Virus record (IMG/VR): IMGVR_UViG_3300001533_000250
Location: 1-20,313 of that record
Length of the DNA stretch: 20,313 bases
Direction: 5' to 3' (one strand)
Origin: a virus
Shown in pieces: positions 6,424 to 14,401 of the stretch. A model generated the notes under the pieces. That model did no database searches. It worked only from the letters and a program-made list of their open reading frames with translations, and was not told the DNA's origin. Numbering within the stretch: the first letter of the stretch is position 1; each line of letters starts with the position of its first letter. The translations under genes and the position numbers were made by a program.

Positions 6424-6956
6424 TGTAAGTCCCTTCTAGCCTTTCTACTAGCCTGGAAATGTTCTATAACAGGCTCGACTTTCTGCGACCTGTTATCAAA
6501 TATTTTAGTATACTCTGCTGGTAACTTGAAAATATTGTAAGGGCTCTTCTTAAGCATCTTCTGTAATACTACCTGATCCCATTTACCTCTTTCTTTCTCC
6601 ATAACTTCGCACCATTGTTGTACAAGTTGTATAGTACGCGGCTTAAAAGGAGCATAAATAGTGCCGGATAAAAGTTCACCATTGAGATAATGCACAGCTA
6701 AGTCAAAATCTGTGCCAATGTTGGGATCTTTCCTTATGACTGCATCCGCGTCAACATATAAAATATCTGTTTCCAGTTTCAGTAAACAGTCCAATATAAA
6801 GCTAGGTTTGTAAGAGATGTTTAGCGCCCAGCTACCCAGCGACAAATATGCTTTCTTGTAAAAAGTTAGATTCAAGTCGTTACAAGAATCTTCTAAGTTC
6901 TTTATTATATCTTCGTAAGATGTTTTAGAGGTGTAGAAAGCACAAACAGTGTACAT
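6411..6956 (-). CDS. Putative GT-A-fold glycosyltransferase
   Basis: 181 aa. LYVDADAVI carries a DxD motif at D69-A70-D71, the usual metal and nucleotide-sugar ligand of GT-A glycosyltransferases. Further family-like features are LLSGTIYAPFKPRT (about 95-108), where the substrate loop normally sits, WDQVVLQKML (about 125-134), and a late His in EHFQAS. It resembles short nucleotide-diphospho-sugar transferase domains. There is no signal peptide or membrane helix. The ATG at 6956 shares one base with the previous stop (TAATG) and has GGAGG just upstream, so translation is coupled to the Cys-rich gene. The acceptor is unknown: phage DNA, a virion protein or host surface glycan are all possible. 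Confidence 0.68.
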   Translation of the reverse strand: MYTVCAFYTSKTSYEDIIKNLEDSCNDLNLTFYKKAYLSLGSWALNISYKPSFILDCLLKLETDILYVDADAVIRKDPNIGTDFDLAVHYLNGELLSGTIYAPFKPRTIQLVQQWCEVMEKERGKWDQVVLQKMLKKSPYNIFKLPAEYTKIFDNRSQKVEPVIEHFQASRKARRDLQWLQ

Positions 6957-7198
6957 TATTTACCTCCGCATCCCAAACATTCCAAGTTACTAACCTGTTT
7001 GTCAAAGTGTTTACAATACGTTACAGTGCGAGTGCAACACCTAAGCTTTTTACGCATCTTTGTTCTATGGCTACATTCTGGCAATATTGGCAAAGCTGTA
7101 TAAGGATCATGTTCTGTGTGGTAACCTTCAGGTAACGGGTCAATTTTACCTTTTCTAGGGTGTACTAATTTACCATCGACACTTGGCCTCCAACTCAT
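6956..7198 (-). CDS. Small Cys-rich, probably zinc-binding protein (80 aa)
   Basis: Not recognised as a named family. Six Cys and nearby His are clustered in the C-terminal half: C42-S-H44, C54-C55, C62-K-H64 and the terminal C74-L-G-C77 before GGK, a pattern consistent with one or two zinc sites. The N-terminal half is polar and proline-rich. Its ATG overlaps the stop of the holin-like gene (ATGA), and its own stop overlaps the glycosyltransferase start, so it is translated within this cassette. Position suggests a partner of the two following glycosylation-type genes, but that is inference. Confidence 0.65.
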   Translation of the reverse strand: MSWRPSVDGKLVHPRKGKIDPLPEGYHTEHDPYTALPILPECSHRTKMRKKLRCCTRTVTYCKHFDKQVSNLECLGCGGK

Positions 7199-7539
7199 TT
7201 TAAAATCTCTTTCATAGCTTTTTTGACTAGTACTGTCCTCTCAGCAGGGCTTAAGCCGTATAGGCGTGAGGCAATATCAGAGTCAGCCGCATCTTTAGCA
7301 ATGTTTAGTGCAGCTTCTTCTAGTTCAGACTTATCTGAAGCAGACAAACTAGGAGCGTAATTCCGTCTTATGTTATTTTCTACTTCTGCAACACCTATTG
7401 CAATAGTGTCAATTATCTTTCTTTGAACACTATCTTCTTCTAAGACTTTTTTCTTTTTATCTAAATAGTCTTTTATGTAATAGATAGCAACTAATAAAGC
7501 TAACGACGCAGCAGTAACTGCTAACTCTTGTATATCCAT
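7195..7539 (-). CDS. Putative holin or small membrane protein
   Basis: 114 aa with one predicted membrane helix at about residues 6-23 (LAVTAASLALLVAIYYI), followed by a lysine-rich turn (KDYLDKKKK) and a soluble helical tail ending in SPAERTVLVKKAMKEILK. One N-terminal helix plus a helical cytoplasmic tail directly after an endolysin gene recalls LL-H-type phage holins. It starts at ATG 7539 with GGAG 8 nt upstream and shares a base with the endolysin-tail stop codon (TAATG). Alternative: a spanin-like or unrelated membrane protein. Topology is clear; holin function is inferred from context. Confidence 0.5.
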   Translation of the reverse strand: MDIQELAVTAASLALLVAIYYIKDYLDKKKKVLEEDSVQRKIIDTIAIGVAEVENNIRRNYAPSLSASDKSELEEAALNIAKDAADSDIASRLYGLSPAERTVLVKKAMKEILK

Positions 7540-7739
7540 TAGTCTAGCTCCTCTAAAATTGTTATCTCAGCCTTGTACTTTCTAACAAAGAAATCAGGCT
7601 TAGCAACAGTAGTAGCACCGAAATACTCTGCCGGCATAAGCGTCCTTTTAATCCAACCTCTCCAGAATCTTCCTTGTGACCCGTTTATTGCTAATTGATA
7701 ATAACGGTCTGCTTGGAAATAACTAAAGGTGGCTATAAC
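7539..7739 (-). pseudogene. C-terminal part of the endolysin, displaced into the -1 frame
   Basis: Reading from about 7736, this frame gives ATFSYFQADRYYQLA, then GSQGRFWRGWIKR, the conserved RYY...F..GW..R end of GH108 endolysins (the PG_binding_3-type region), and stops at TAA 7541-7539. It lacks a start codon at its beginning and follows on from the upstream ORF by a -1 shift. The frames overlap only over about 7 nt (7733-7739), which contain no recognisable slippery heptamer. An internal ATG with AAAAGGA upstream could start a peptide of about 32 aa, which is unlikely to be meaningful. It is either a frameshift mutation, an assembly error, or non-canonical recoding. If joined, the whole endolysin would be about 186 aa, the usual family size. 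Confidence 0.75.
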
Positions 7740-8098
7740 TCAACAGCAAGCCTTTGCAAGCCGTTTATAGGCCCTGTATCAAAAATAGTGTTACATGTTT
7801 TCTGCAAATGTGTTACAGCTGTTGGCTCGCCTTGATTAACAGAGCACTCAAAAAGCTTGAAAGCTACCCAAAAAGGTAACTCTGCTAAACGCATCCTCGT
7901 CCAATAATAGTCAACATACCAATTTATGGCAAGGCCTTTTTGCTGTTCTTTAGGCGCATTCATCACTTGGGTAAAAGCTTCTTTGTGCCACCTGCTTGCT
8001 ATACCATAAATTGTTTCTCCGCCGTGATCTAGCGGGTCGTTAGAATAATATCCCTCTAACTCCAAAACTTTCTCAACTGCCCACCTTGCATCAAACAT
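7733..8098 (-). CDS. GH108-type endolysin (N-acetylmuramidase), N-terminal part
   Basis: 121 aa before a TAG stop. LELEGYYSNDPLDHGGETIYGIA (residues 13-34 region) matches the GH108 signature E-G-[GY]-Y-x-x-D-P-x-D-x-G-G-x-T-x-x-G-I; E15 is the likely catalytic glutamate. These enzymes cut the MurNAc-GlcNAc bond of peptidoglycan at the end of the lytic cycle. The ATG at 8098 has GGAG 7 nt upstream. The ORF ends too early for the family (normally about 160-190 aa), and the missing C-terminal sequence lies immediately downstream in the -1 frame. Whether the 121 aa product is active is unknown; the catalytic residue is retained. Confidence 0.88.
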   Translation of the reverse strand: MFDARWAVEKVLELEGYYSNDPLDHGGETIYGIASRWHKEAFTQVMNAPKEQQKGLAINWYVDYYWTRMRLAELPFWVAFKLFECSVNQGEPTAVTHLQKTCNTIFDTGPINGLQRLAVEL

Positions 8099-8102
8099 AG
8101 TG

Positions 8103-10313
8103 TTACTCCATTTGGAAAACTTTTTCCAAGGTTACGTCAACTGTACCATTATCTATATTGGTAGCAAGCTCCTTCACGAAGTAGTTTCCGTTCCAAGTGC
8201 TCAAGCTGCCTGTAGGTACTTGTGTCAAGAACGCTTTATCATGTTGCAGAAACGGGTCATTTATGTTAAGGGTGACAACGTCCCATATCTCTAATTTTAA
8301 CATCTCTAAGAAACCGGTGAATTTAACTTGTCTGTGCGGCCTAGACAATTTTTGCATCCAAAAGTTTCGGTATACGTTTGGAGTTACCCCTCGTAAGTGC
8401 GCCCACATGTCTGCTTCTAGTGTGTGTTTACCATACTTATCTACATTACGCTTAAAAACATCTGTTTTAACTGGGCTTAGGATATCCAATAAATAACTGA
8501 ACCTGAAAATAGTTTTAATATTGTCGTAAGGTGAATAAGTGTAAGAGACACTATTCAATAGCACGTGTTCGTCTGTTATAGTCATAACAGAGGGGCTGGG
8601 ATTCCTCAAATCAATTAGCTGTAACTCATAATAGTGAAACCTCGTAGCTAAATTGAATTGCCAACAAAGTTCAGGTATAATAGTCTCTATATCTTCTACT
8701 TCTCGCAAGGCCGCACTTAGTGGGATATGTGGGCCAACAACATTTGTGACAAAAGTGTCCTTAAGAATCTCTTCACAAGCTCCTACAACCGTGCCACCTG
8801 TACCATCAACGAAAGCGTAGACACCTTCACCGCCTTTGTTAATCGTCTGGTGCCACAAAAGATTGATAGCAGGTACTTCAATATAGGTACAAGCTTTAGG
8901 CTGCCCTATCCAAAGTTTGTCAGAGTCCGTGCCATCAGTGTTTTTGATATTGAAACCTTGTTCAATATGCTTAACTTGTTCCTGTTCAGCATCTACAAAT
9001 AAAGCCGTAGTAGATGCTCCTTCTTTAGCATCCAATATAAACACATCCGGCTCAAAGTAATTGTGTATCATAGTTCCTTTAGATATGCGGTCTATCCTAG
9101 AAGGGCTTTTCCACATCTTTATTATTACAGCATTGTAGTAAGGTATCAAAGGGATCGAAGCATTTAATCTGAAAACATACCTGTAAGGCTTGACGTTGCC
9201 TACTAAATTATACTTATTGATAAGTTCTACAATAGTCCTAGTACCTCTTTTGTACTTCTTTTGACCTAAGTTATAATATAGTTGGATACTAGTATTTAAC
9301 CAGTCACCTGTTAATAAGAAAGGAGATGCAACTTCTATAATATCTGTTTGAGGCTCAGGAGGGTTCTGGGTAGCGGCCACAGGGAACGAACTACTTTTAG
9401 CAAGTTGCTCAGTAAAATTGTCCATTTCCATTTTGTATTGAGGGATTGTGAAATCTGCTTCAATAGGTGCAAACAAAACTTGTGAACTGGAGTTATTGGG
9501 ATCGTATTCATACAAGTGTGGGTTAATACTGTGTACTGTAACTAGATTATTTGTAACAGTGCAAATACAGTCTAAGCCCCAAATACCGTTACCGCCGCCT
9601 GTCAAAAGATACCTACCGTTGATGGAGTCCAGTAAACCTGCTGCATTGCCAAATACAAGCAAACCAGATACAGGTAAACTTGTGTTAGGGTCGATTACAA
9701 CATCAGACACTACTTCTAAACTGCTGCGCTTATAAGGCTGTGGCAACTTAACAGGTACGTTTGCTCCAAAAACAGTGGGCCAAGCTTCTTCTTGTATTAG
9801 CCGCTCTCCGTCAAACAAGAAGGGATCGTCTATAAAGTCATCTTTTATTGGAGTGTAACCTACTTCACCTTCAGGGCGGAAAGCTTCAATCTCTAAAGTA
9901 ATCTCGTTACCCGCTTCTTTCCATTCTATATCATATTTGACGTGGCCATCAAATAACCAAAAGACTTTTTCATTGCTGTTAAAAGCAAGATACACACTAG
10001 CATTTATAGACTTGAGGTACACGTCACCTGAGTCTAGCCAAATACGCAGTTGCCCAAAAGCATCTTTAAAAGTTACTTGTACACTACTGACTTCAGCGAA
10101 GCCGTCATAGTTGCTAATAAAATCAGGCCCTGATACGCTTTTAACAAGAGCCTGCGGTATCACAGGCTCATCCTGATTATTTAGAATTGTGAATTCATGG
10201 TCGGAATAGTAACCTGTGTATTGTTCACTCCACTTTATAGCAAAGACAAAAGATACGTTCAAGCCTTGTTGGCTCTGTATCATTGGAAGGAGTTGTGATG
10301 GTATACTCTTCAT
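8103..10313 (-). CDS. Large tail-tip protein, possibly hub-like (736 aa)
   Basis: No family motif was recognised with certainty. Size, beta-rich composition and position, the last structural gene before lysis and well downstream of the tape measure, suggest a central tail hub or tip protein. The N-terminal 150 residues (VSFVFAIKWSEQY...FDGHVKYDIEW...EITLEIEAF) look like repeated beta-strands that could form hub or Dit-like domains. The last 150 residues contain strand-rich segments (VTFRFSYLL-like and VKFTGFLEMLKLEIWDVVTLNI). There is no coiled coil, collagen repeat or catalytic motif. ATG 10313 has AAGGGA 6 nt upstream; the gap to the previous gene is 1 nt. It may contact the host surface or anchor such a protein. 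Confidence 0.55.
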   Translation of the reverse strand: MKSIPSQLLPMIQSQQGLNVSFVFAIKWSEQYTGYYSDHEFTILNNQDEPVIPQALVKSVSGPDFISNYDGFAEVSSVQVTFKDAFGQLRIWLDSGDVYLKSINASVYLAFNSNEKVFWLFDGHVKYDIEWKEAGNEITLEIEAFRPEGEVGYTPIKDDFIDDPFLFDGERLIQEEAWPTVFGANVPVKLPQPYKRSSLEVVSDVVIDPNTSLPVSGLLVFGNAAGLLDSINGRYLLTGGGNGIWGLDCICTVTNNLVTVHSINPHLYEYDPNNSSSQVLFAPIEADFTIPQYKMEMDNFTEQLAKSSSFPVAATQNPPEPQTDIIEVASPFLLTGDWLNTSIQLYYNLGQKKYKRGTRTIVELINKYNLVGNVKPYRYVFRLNASIPLIPYYNAVIIKMWKSPSRIDRISKGTMIHNYFEPDVFILDAKEGASTTALFVDAEQEQVKHIEQGFNIKNTDGTDSDKLWIGQPKACTYIEVPAINLLWHQTINKGGEGVYAFVDGTGGTVVGACEEILKDTFVTNVVGPHIPLSAALREVEDIETIIPELCWQFNLATRFHYYELQLIDLRNPSPSVMTITDEHVLLNSVSYTYSPYDNIKTIFRFSYLLDILSPVKTDVFKRNVDKYGKHTLEADMWAHLRGVTPNVYRNFWMQKLSRPHRQVKFTGFLEMLKLEIWDVVTLNINDPFLQHDKAFLTQVPTGSLSTWNGNYFVKELATNIDNGTVDVTLEKVFQME
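8112..8129 (-). promoter_or_regulatory. Small hairpin next to the endolysin ribosome binding site
   Basis: TTGGAAAA and TTTTCCAA (8-base arms, 2 nt between; realistically 7 bp with a 4 nt loop) lie in the last codons of the upstream tail gene and end 2 nt before the endolysin GGAG (8109-8106). It could modulate endolysin translation. The stem is AT-rich and weak. Confidence 0.35.
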
Positions 10314-10314
10314 T

Positions 10315-12192
10315 CTACATCCCTTCTGGTATCTTTGCTATCATGTATGCACGTTCTTTATAATCAGCAGACGTTATACTGCCTGTTCTTCGATAACCTT
10401 TAAATCTTTCTAACACAGACCCTATTACAACATTTAGAGAACTTTCTAAATCCCAACCGGAGTAGTCAAAAGTTTCTAAGTAATAAAATAAATTATCGCA
10501 GAATTCACTTACTTCTTCCAAATACCATCCAGCTGTTTGAAAATTATTTTGTTCTTCACAGGTAAGGTATCTTACCCAAGGTTCAGATAGGTGTTGCAAC
10601 TCGAATGGAACAGGGTCAGAAGACATTGTATTGCAGTTGTAGTCATATGAGCGTCCTAAGACTCGAACAACCTTGAAAGACTCTTCAGGGAAGGAGTACT
10701 CTGACGTACTATAGTCTTCGTAGTCAGCATAATAGTAGCAAGCAAAGGCGTTTGGAACTTTTTCACTTTCGGAGTTTGGATTCGAGAAGTTAGAACCATT
10801 TTCTATATCGAAACCAAAAAAAGGCTCAAAGTCAGAGTCTTCTGTAAAAGTCTTTACAAAGTTTGTAGGCTTCAAACTATGTCTTAATTGCGAAAGCAGT
10901 GAACCGGATGTATAGAGTTTTATTTTTAATCCTTGGCTGGCACCTGAAGTCTCGCCTGTAACAGCAATTTTCCCTGTTACAAAATCCATAAAATTGCCGA
11001 AAGGGCAATCTGTTATAGAAGCTCTAACTGTGCGTTCTTTATAAATAGGTGAATCGACTGTTACAGATAGTCTAAAATTAGTAGGGTTGTCAAAATTAAC
11101 AAGTTGCTTAACTGTGAAAGATCTTAAATGTTCATATGAAGCCTTGTTTACAGAACTTACAAGTCCTCCTGCTTCTCCAACAGTGTCTGCCCCATAAATC
11201 TTTTCCTGAACAAACTTAGAAGTAGGGATATCGTCATTTACAATTTTCCACCTAAATCCGTTATCTCCAATATCTATTAAAGGGAACGTGTTATAGTCTG
11301 GAGTAGAAAAATAGTTGTCTGAATTTGACAATATTGAATCTTCAGTATTTCCAACTGGCCAGACATGTTCGGCTGGCCATTCATTATTTACAGGAGGGAA
11401 GGGAGTTACAGGCCAAGTGGGGCTATTTGGTTGAAATTGGGAGTCCAAGTGATTTGTTAAAATTGTTATGCCTGTGTTTGGCTGTGTCACTTGTACAAAG
11501 AAGTGGGAGAAATAAGGTTCTCCGATTTCATTATTAATCCTTTCTATTAATACCATATTATTTTGAGGGGTAAAAACCCATTTGAAATACTGCAAACCGT
11601 CACATATTCTTCTTAAAAACCTTATCCAAGCTCCCCAAGTTTCGGGCCCTCCTATACCTACTTCAAAAAACTTTGAAGCCACTACTTGAACAGGCCCGGA
11701 CTGAGTTGTTTTAAATAAAGGCTCGGTTCCCCACCAACTTCCTGCACCTGTATATGGCCAGCTTCCGTCTGAATTAACAGGTACAACATAAAAGTCTCCG
11801 GCCCATAGGCCGTTTGGGTCTTCGTGAGGAGGAATCGCTGGGTTTGAAGCAGTGCGCAGAGGCCACCTTAAAAGCTTGTAGATAGCTGTACTTAAAAGTG
11901 CTTGCCAGAGTACAACCTTGTTAGATCCTACCCACTGATTAGTAGCCCCTGTCGGAATATAATTATCTGCTATAGAGATGCTTCTAGTTATGTAGTCTAT
12001 AAGCGTGGGGTAAGATGGTGAGTATAGATGGCTTTTCCAGTTTTCATGTGGTGGCCAAGAGTCTGGGCCTACAGGAGCTTGTTTGTTAACAGCTAATACA
12101 CGAGTATCTATAACTTCTGTAAGCTCTTTCCAGATCTTTCCAGATTGTGCAAAAGGGAAAGGATCTGTTATCGGAGTCCAGTTATATGGCAT
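10315..12192 (-). CDS. Large structural tail protein of unknown type (625 aa)
   Basis: Unrecognised. The protein is rich in Trp, Pro, Tyr and Asn (for example SWPPHENW, NEWPAEHVWPVGN) with strongly predicted beta structure and many aromatic residues, consistent with a tail-tip or receptor-binding component. No coiled coil, signal peptide or enzyme motif is seen. A glycine-rich turn (GVSxxGGP-like, VGIGGPETWGAW) lies near residues 178-190. Its ATG shares one base with the preceding stop (TAATG), with AGGTGA 9 nt upstream. It is flanked on both sides by tail genes. The high Trp and Tyr content would suit glycan contacts, but this is inference. Confidence 0.5.
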   Translation of the reverse strand: MPYNWTPITDPFPFAQSGKIWKELTEVIDTRVLAVNKQAPVGPDSWPPHENWKSHLYSPSYPTLIDYITRSISIADNYIPTGATNQWVGSNKVVLWQALLSTAIYKLLRWPLRTASNPAIPPHEDPNGLWAGDFYVVPVNSDGSWPYTGAGSWWGTEPLFKTTQSGPVQVVASKFFEVGIGGPETWGAWIRFLRRICDGLQYFKWVFTPQNNMVLIERINNEIGEPYFSHFFVQVTQPNTGITILTNHLDSQFQPNSPTWPVTPFPPVNNEWPAEHVWPVGNTEDSILSNSDNYFSTPDYNTFPLIDIGDNGFRWKIVNDDIPTSKFVQEKIYGADTVGEAGGLVSSVNKASYEHLRSFTVKQLVNFDNPTNFRLSVTVDSPIYKERTVRASITDCPFGNFMDFVTGKIAVTGETSGASQGLKIKLYTSGSLLSQLRHSLKPTNFVKTFTEDSDFEPFFGFDIENGSNFSNPNSESEKVPNAFACYYYADYEDYSTSEYSFPEESFKVVRVLGRSYDYNCNTMSSDPVPFELQHLSEPWVRYLTCEEQNNFQTAGWYLEEVSEFCDNLFYYLETFDYSGWDLESSLNVVIGSVLERFKGYRRTGSITSADYKERAYMIAKIPEGM

Positions 12193-12470
12193 TAGGTAAA
12201 GTCACCTGTCTCTAAAACATGGGGCACCCAACGCCCGCTCACTCTTGACCAATAGTTGTTAGTATCAGTTGTAAACGCCATTTGAGGCGGGTTTGCATCA
12301 ATCAAGTCTAAAGCGGCTTTATTCGGAGCTATTATGTAAACACTTTGATTACTGCCAGAACCTCCAAAAACATTGACCCTGTAACGTATATTGTTGAGGT
12401 CATATTTTGTTTGATTCTGGAATCTATTATTCAGAACCTCTGTTTGCTGATCCTTAAGGGAACGTCGCAT
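12192..12470 (-). CDS. Small tail-module protein of unknown function (92 aa)
   Basis: Unrecognised. The start is placed at ATG 12470 rather than the GTG at 12488 because GGAGG sits 9 nt upstream of the ATG (12480-12484 on the plus strand), whereas the GTG has nothing upstream. It overlaps the previous gene by 17 nt and shares a base with the next. The protein has a polar, Asn/Gln-rich N-terminal part (LNNRFQNQTKYDLNNIRYRV), then a segment ending in NNYWSRVSGRWVPHVLETGDF, possibly a small beta domain. Position suggests a tail-tip adaptor. Confidence 0.6.
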   Translation of the reverse strand: MRRSLKDQQTEVLNNRFQNQTKYDLNNIRYRVNVFGGSGSNQSVYIIAPNKAALDLIDANPPQMAFTTDTNNYWSRVSGRWVPHVLETGDFT

Positions 12471-12876
12471 CAGGCAATTCCTCCACACAATCTACTCGCC
12501 ACCCTTCAAAAACAAAATTAGCTGTGTACTTAGGATATTGTTCCTCTTTAACAGTGACAGTATCTGATTTTATTACTCCTATCCATTTAACCAAGTTGTA
12601 ATCAATATAGATAACATGGTACCTTGAAGCCATAGATATGAAGTCAATAAAATCAGTCCACGGCAAAGAGTCTTGGAATAAGTGGAATTCTAAGTCTATT
12701 TCATAGACTTCTCTGTCCCTTTGCCTACGTTGAAAAACTACATTTTTAGTTACATTGTTCCTTGTTTTATTAAAAACTGCTGTTCTAGTGCTCATCAGGT
12801 CGTCCCCACGCTCAGGGTTCCTGAGTATTATAGTATGGTCAGGAGTTGGGTATGCAGGATACTGGAAAGCGACCAT
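12454..12876 (-). CDS. Minor tail protein, unknown family (140 aa)
   Basis: The start is assigned to ATG 12876: AAGGGA lies 9 nt upstream, against only 3 nt for the alternative TTG at 12882, which overlaps the previous stop (TTGA). The product is strand-rich (DREVYEIDLEFHLFQ, YHVIYIDYNLVKWIGVI, YTANFVFEGWRV), compatible with a beta-sandwich tail component such as those found after the tape measure. No catalytic motif. The 3' end overlaps the next gene by 17 nt. Confidence 0.6.
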   Translation of the reverse strand: MVAFQYPAYPTPDHTIILRNPERGDDLMSTRTAVFNKTRNNVTKNVVFQRRQRDREVYEIDLEFHLFQDSLPWTDFIDFISMASRYHVIYIDYNLVKWIGVIKSDTVTVKEEQYPKYTANFVFEGWRVDCVEELPDATFP

Positions 12877-12878
12877 TG

Positions 12879-13241
12879 TCAAGCGTCCCTTATGCTAAGT
12901 TCTACATCGTACAAGTTGCAAGGGTCTATGCGCTCGCACAACTCACCTTCTCCGAGGTCACCTGTTTTAATATTTTGTATTTTCCATTCTGTTATGAACA
13001 CGTCGTGCAGGCTGAAGTCAGAAGTTACTTGCACTTTTTTTCCAAAGTTGTTTACTAAGATATGTTCTAGCTCTAGCATTTTCAAATAAGGGACACTCTT
13101 CAAGGTTATCGTTACTTCTAGTACATGATTAGCAATCCAAGAAATAACAAATAAATCGTCTTGATGTCTGGGAAGAGTAGCAGATGCTTCTTCTATTTGT
13201 AAAAGTCCGTGTTCCCATGTGCCGTCGATAATAATAGACAT
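12879..13241 (-). CDS. Minor tail protein, unknown family (120 aa)
   Basis: The ATG at 13241 follows the tape-measure C-terminal ORF stop with no gap (TAAATG); AAAGGAT lies 7 nt upstream. The product is beta-rich (VLEVTITLKSVPYL, HDVFITEWKIQNI, YDVELSIRD) with a hydrophobic core and no membrane segment. As the first gene after the tape measure it holds the position usually taken by a distal tail or Dit-like protein, but it is shorter than typical Dit proteins. Function is inferred from position. Confidence 0.55.
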   Translation of the reverse strand: MSIIIDGTWEHGLLQIEEASATLPRHQDDLFVISWIANHVLEVTITLKSVPYLKMLELEHILVNNFGKKVQVTSDFSLHDVFITEWKIQNIKTGDLGEGELCERIDPCNLYDVELSIRDA

Positions 13242-14363
13242 TTAGTAAATCCTTTTAGGGGAACCTATCCTCGTGGTACCACGAGATTGTTCCCTGTTAA
13301 TTTCACGCATCAGGCGTCTAGCATCTATTCTCTCAGACCCTGTGCTATTGACGTTGATGTTGTTATTATTCACTAAACTCACAGGCTGTTGTTGATTATT
13401 TAGAGGGTATATGCCTGCGTTTATTTGTCTTAATTGCGAAGCATACCTTCTGGAAGAACTCCTGTTAACAATGAACTCGCCCGGAGTCAGCATTGCTGGG
13501 ACTGTGTCCGTAGCGTAGCCGCCTCTTGCAAGCCCCGTAGCATTTCTAACGAATCTAACAGCTCTTTCTCCTGGAGACATGCGGTACTGCTCCAGAACTT
13601 GTAACATGTTTTGTCCAATTTGTCTGTACTCGTCTACAGCTATCTTAAAGACCTCTGTAGCACCCACGTATTTTGCTTGGCTCTCTCTCATTTTTATTGC
13701 TTCTTGAGCAGCTGCATCTAATTGTTCGGTGTATAATCTAAGGTTCTCTGTCATCAAAGCTGCTTCTTCTTCTCTAGCTGCGATTTCATCCATAGTTTTG
13801 AAAGCTTCTAAGGTCTCAGTCAGAGCTTTCAGTATCTGTCTTTGCTCTTCATTGAGGCCAGATTTTACGGCTCCTGTATCAGGGTCTATTTTACTTCTAT
13901 TTTTCTCGAACTCTTTTACTGCTTCAACACTTTCTGTGAGAACATTTACGGCTTTTTCAACATTTTCAGGGGTTCTTTGCTGCTGCGCTCTGAGGATAGC
14001 TTGTAAAGTCTTTGCTGATTGTGTAACACCTAGAATCCTTTCTACGTCTGTAGAAAAGAATCCTGTGTCTGCGAGAGAAGGTCGCCCTTCCATTTTTCGC
14101 ATTTTTTCTACTTGGATTCTTGTATCAAGCTCAAAAGGCAGTGGGATATCTTTATACCTTAACCCGGCTGTTAGTAGGCTAATTAAAGTATCTGAAGAAT
14201 CTTGTACCTTGTTATTTAGTTCGTTAAGTTCCTCTGTCTTCTGTTTTAACTCGTTAGTATAAAGTTCTGTTTGTCTAATCAGCATGTCTTGAACAAATTG
14301 TTGACTTTCCAGCCGTAGTTGCTCTCTTCGACTGACAGCTAAGGCTTTTTGTTGCTCAACCAT
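13242..14363 (-). CDS. Tape measure protein, C-terminal portion (probably joined by -1 frameshift)
   Basis: 373 aa from an ATG at 14363 that has no Shine-Dalgarno; the open frame continues upstream through the slip site at 14408-14414. The first 240 residues are charged and helical (long Glu/Lys/Gln-rich coiled coil). Residues about 285-325 contain RGGYATDTVPAMLTPGEFIV, the motif usually found near the C-terminus of siphovirus tape measure proteins, followed by an Asn/Gln-rich stretch (NNQQQPVSLVNNNN). This is therefore the end of a tape measure rather than a separate protein. Joined through the slip, it adds 388 residues to the upstream ORF, for about 1562 aa in all. Independent translation by reinitiation 38 nt after the previous stop is the alternative. 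Confidence 0.72.
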   Translation of the reverse strand: MVEQQKALAVSRREQLRLESQQFVQDMLIRQTELYTNELKQKTEELNELNNKVQDSSDTLISLLTAGLRYKDIPLPFELDTRIQVEKMRKMEGRPSLADTGFFSTDVERILGVTQSAKTLQAILRAQQQRTPENVEKAVNVLTESVEAVKEFEKNRSKIDPDTGAVKSGLNEEQRQILKALTETLEAFKTMDEIAAREEEAALMTENLRLYTEQLDAAAQEAIKMRESQAKYVGATEVFKIAVDEYRQIGQNMLQVLEQYRMSPGERAVRFVRNATGLARGGYATDTVPAMLTPGEFIVNRSSSRRYASQLRQINAGIYPLNNQQQPVSLVNNNNINVNSTGSERIDARRLMREINREQSRGTTRIGSPKRIY

Positions 14364-14401
14364 TTTTTGGATAAGGTTCTGTTCTTCAGAAGCTGTTTCC
14401 T

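Noticed and set aside
8600-8612. GATTCCTCAAATC, resembling the iteron core, inside the large tail gene
   Set aside because: It has one extra base between half-sites and stands alone in coding sequence; taken as a chance match.
12471-12488. GTG start at 12488 for the 92 aa tail gene
   Set aside because: The GGAGG sequence lies after this codon and is correctly spaced for the ATG at 12470.
13270-13285. 16 bp palindrome CTCGTGGTACCACGAG near the end of the tape measure C-terminal ORF
   Set aside because: No loop, no T-run, and inside coding sequence; too short to support a function.
13729-14262. Plus-strand ORF of 177 codons opposite the tape measure C-terminal part
   Set aside because: Ser/Phe/Leu-rich shadow of a Glu/Lys/Gln-rich coiled-coil gene; no ribosome binding site and no promoter.
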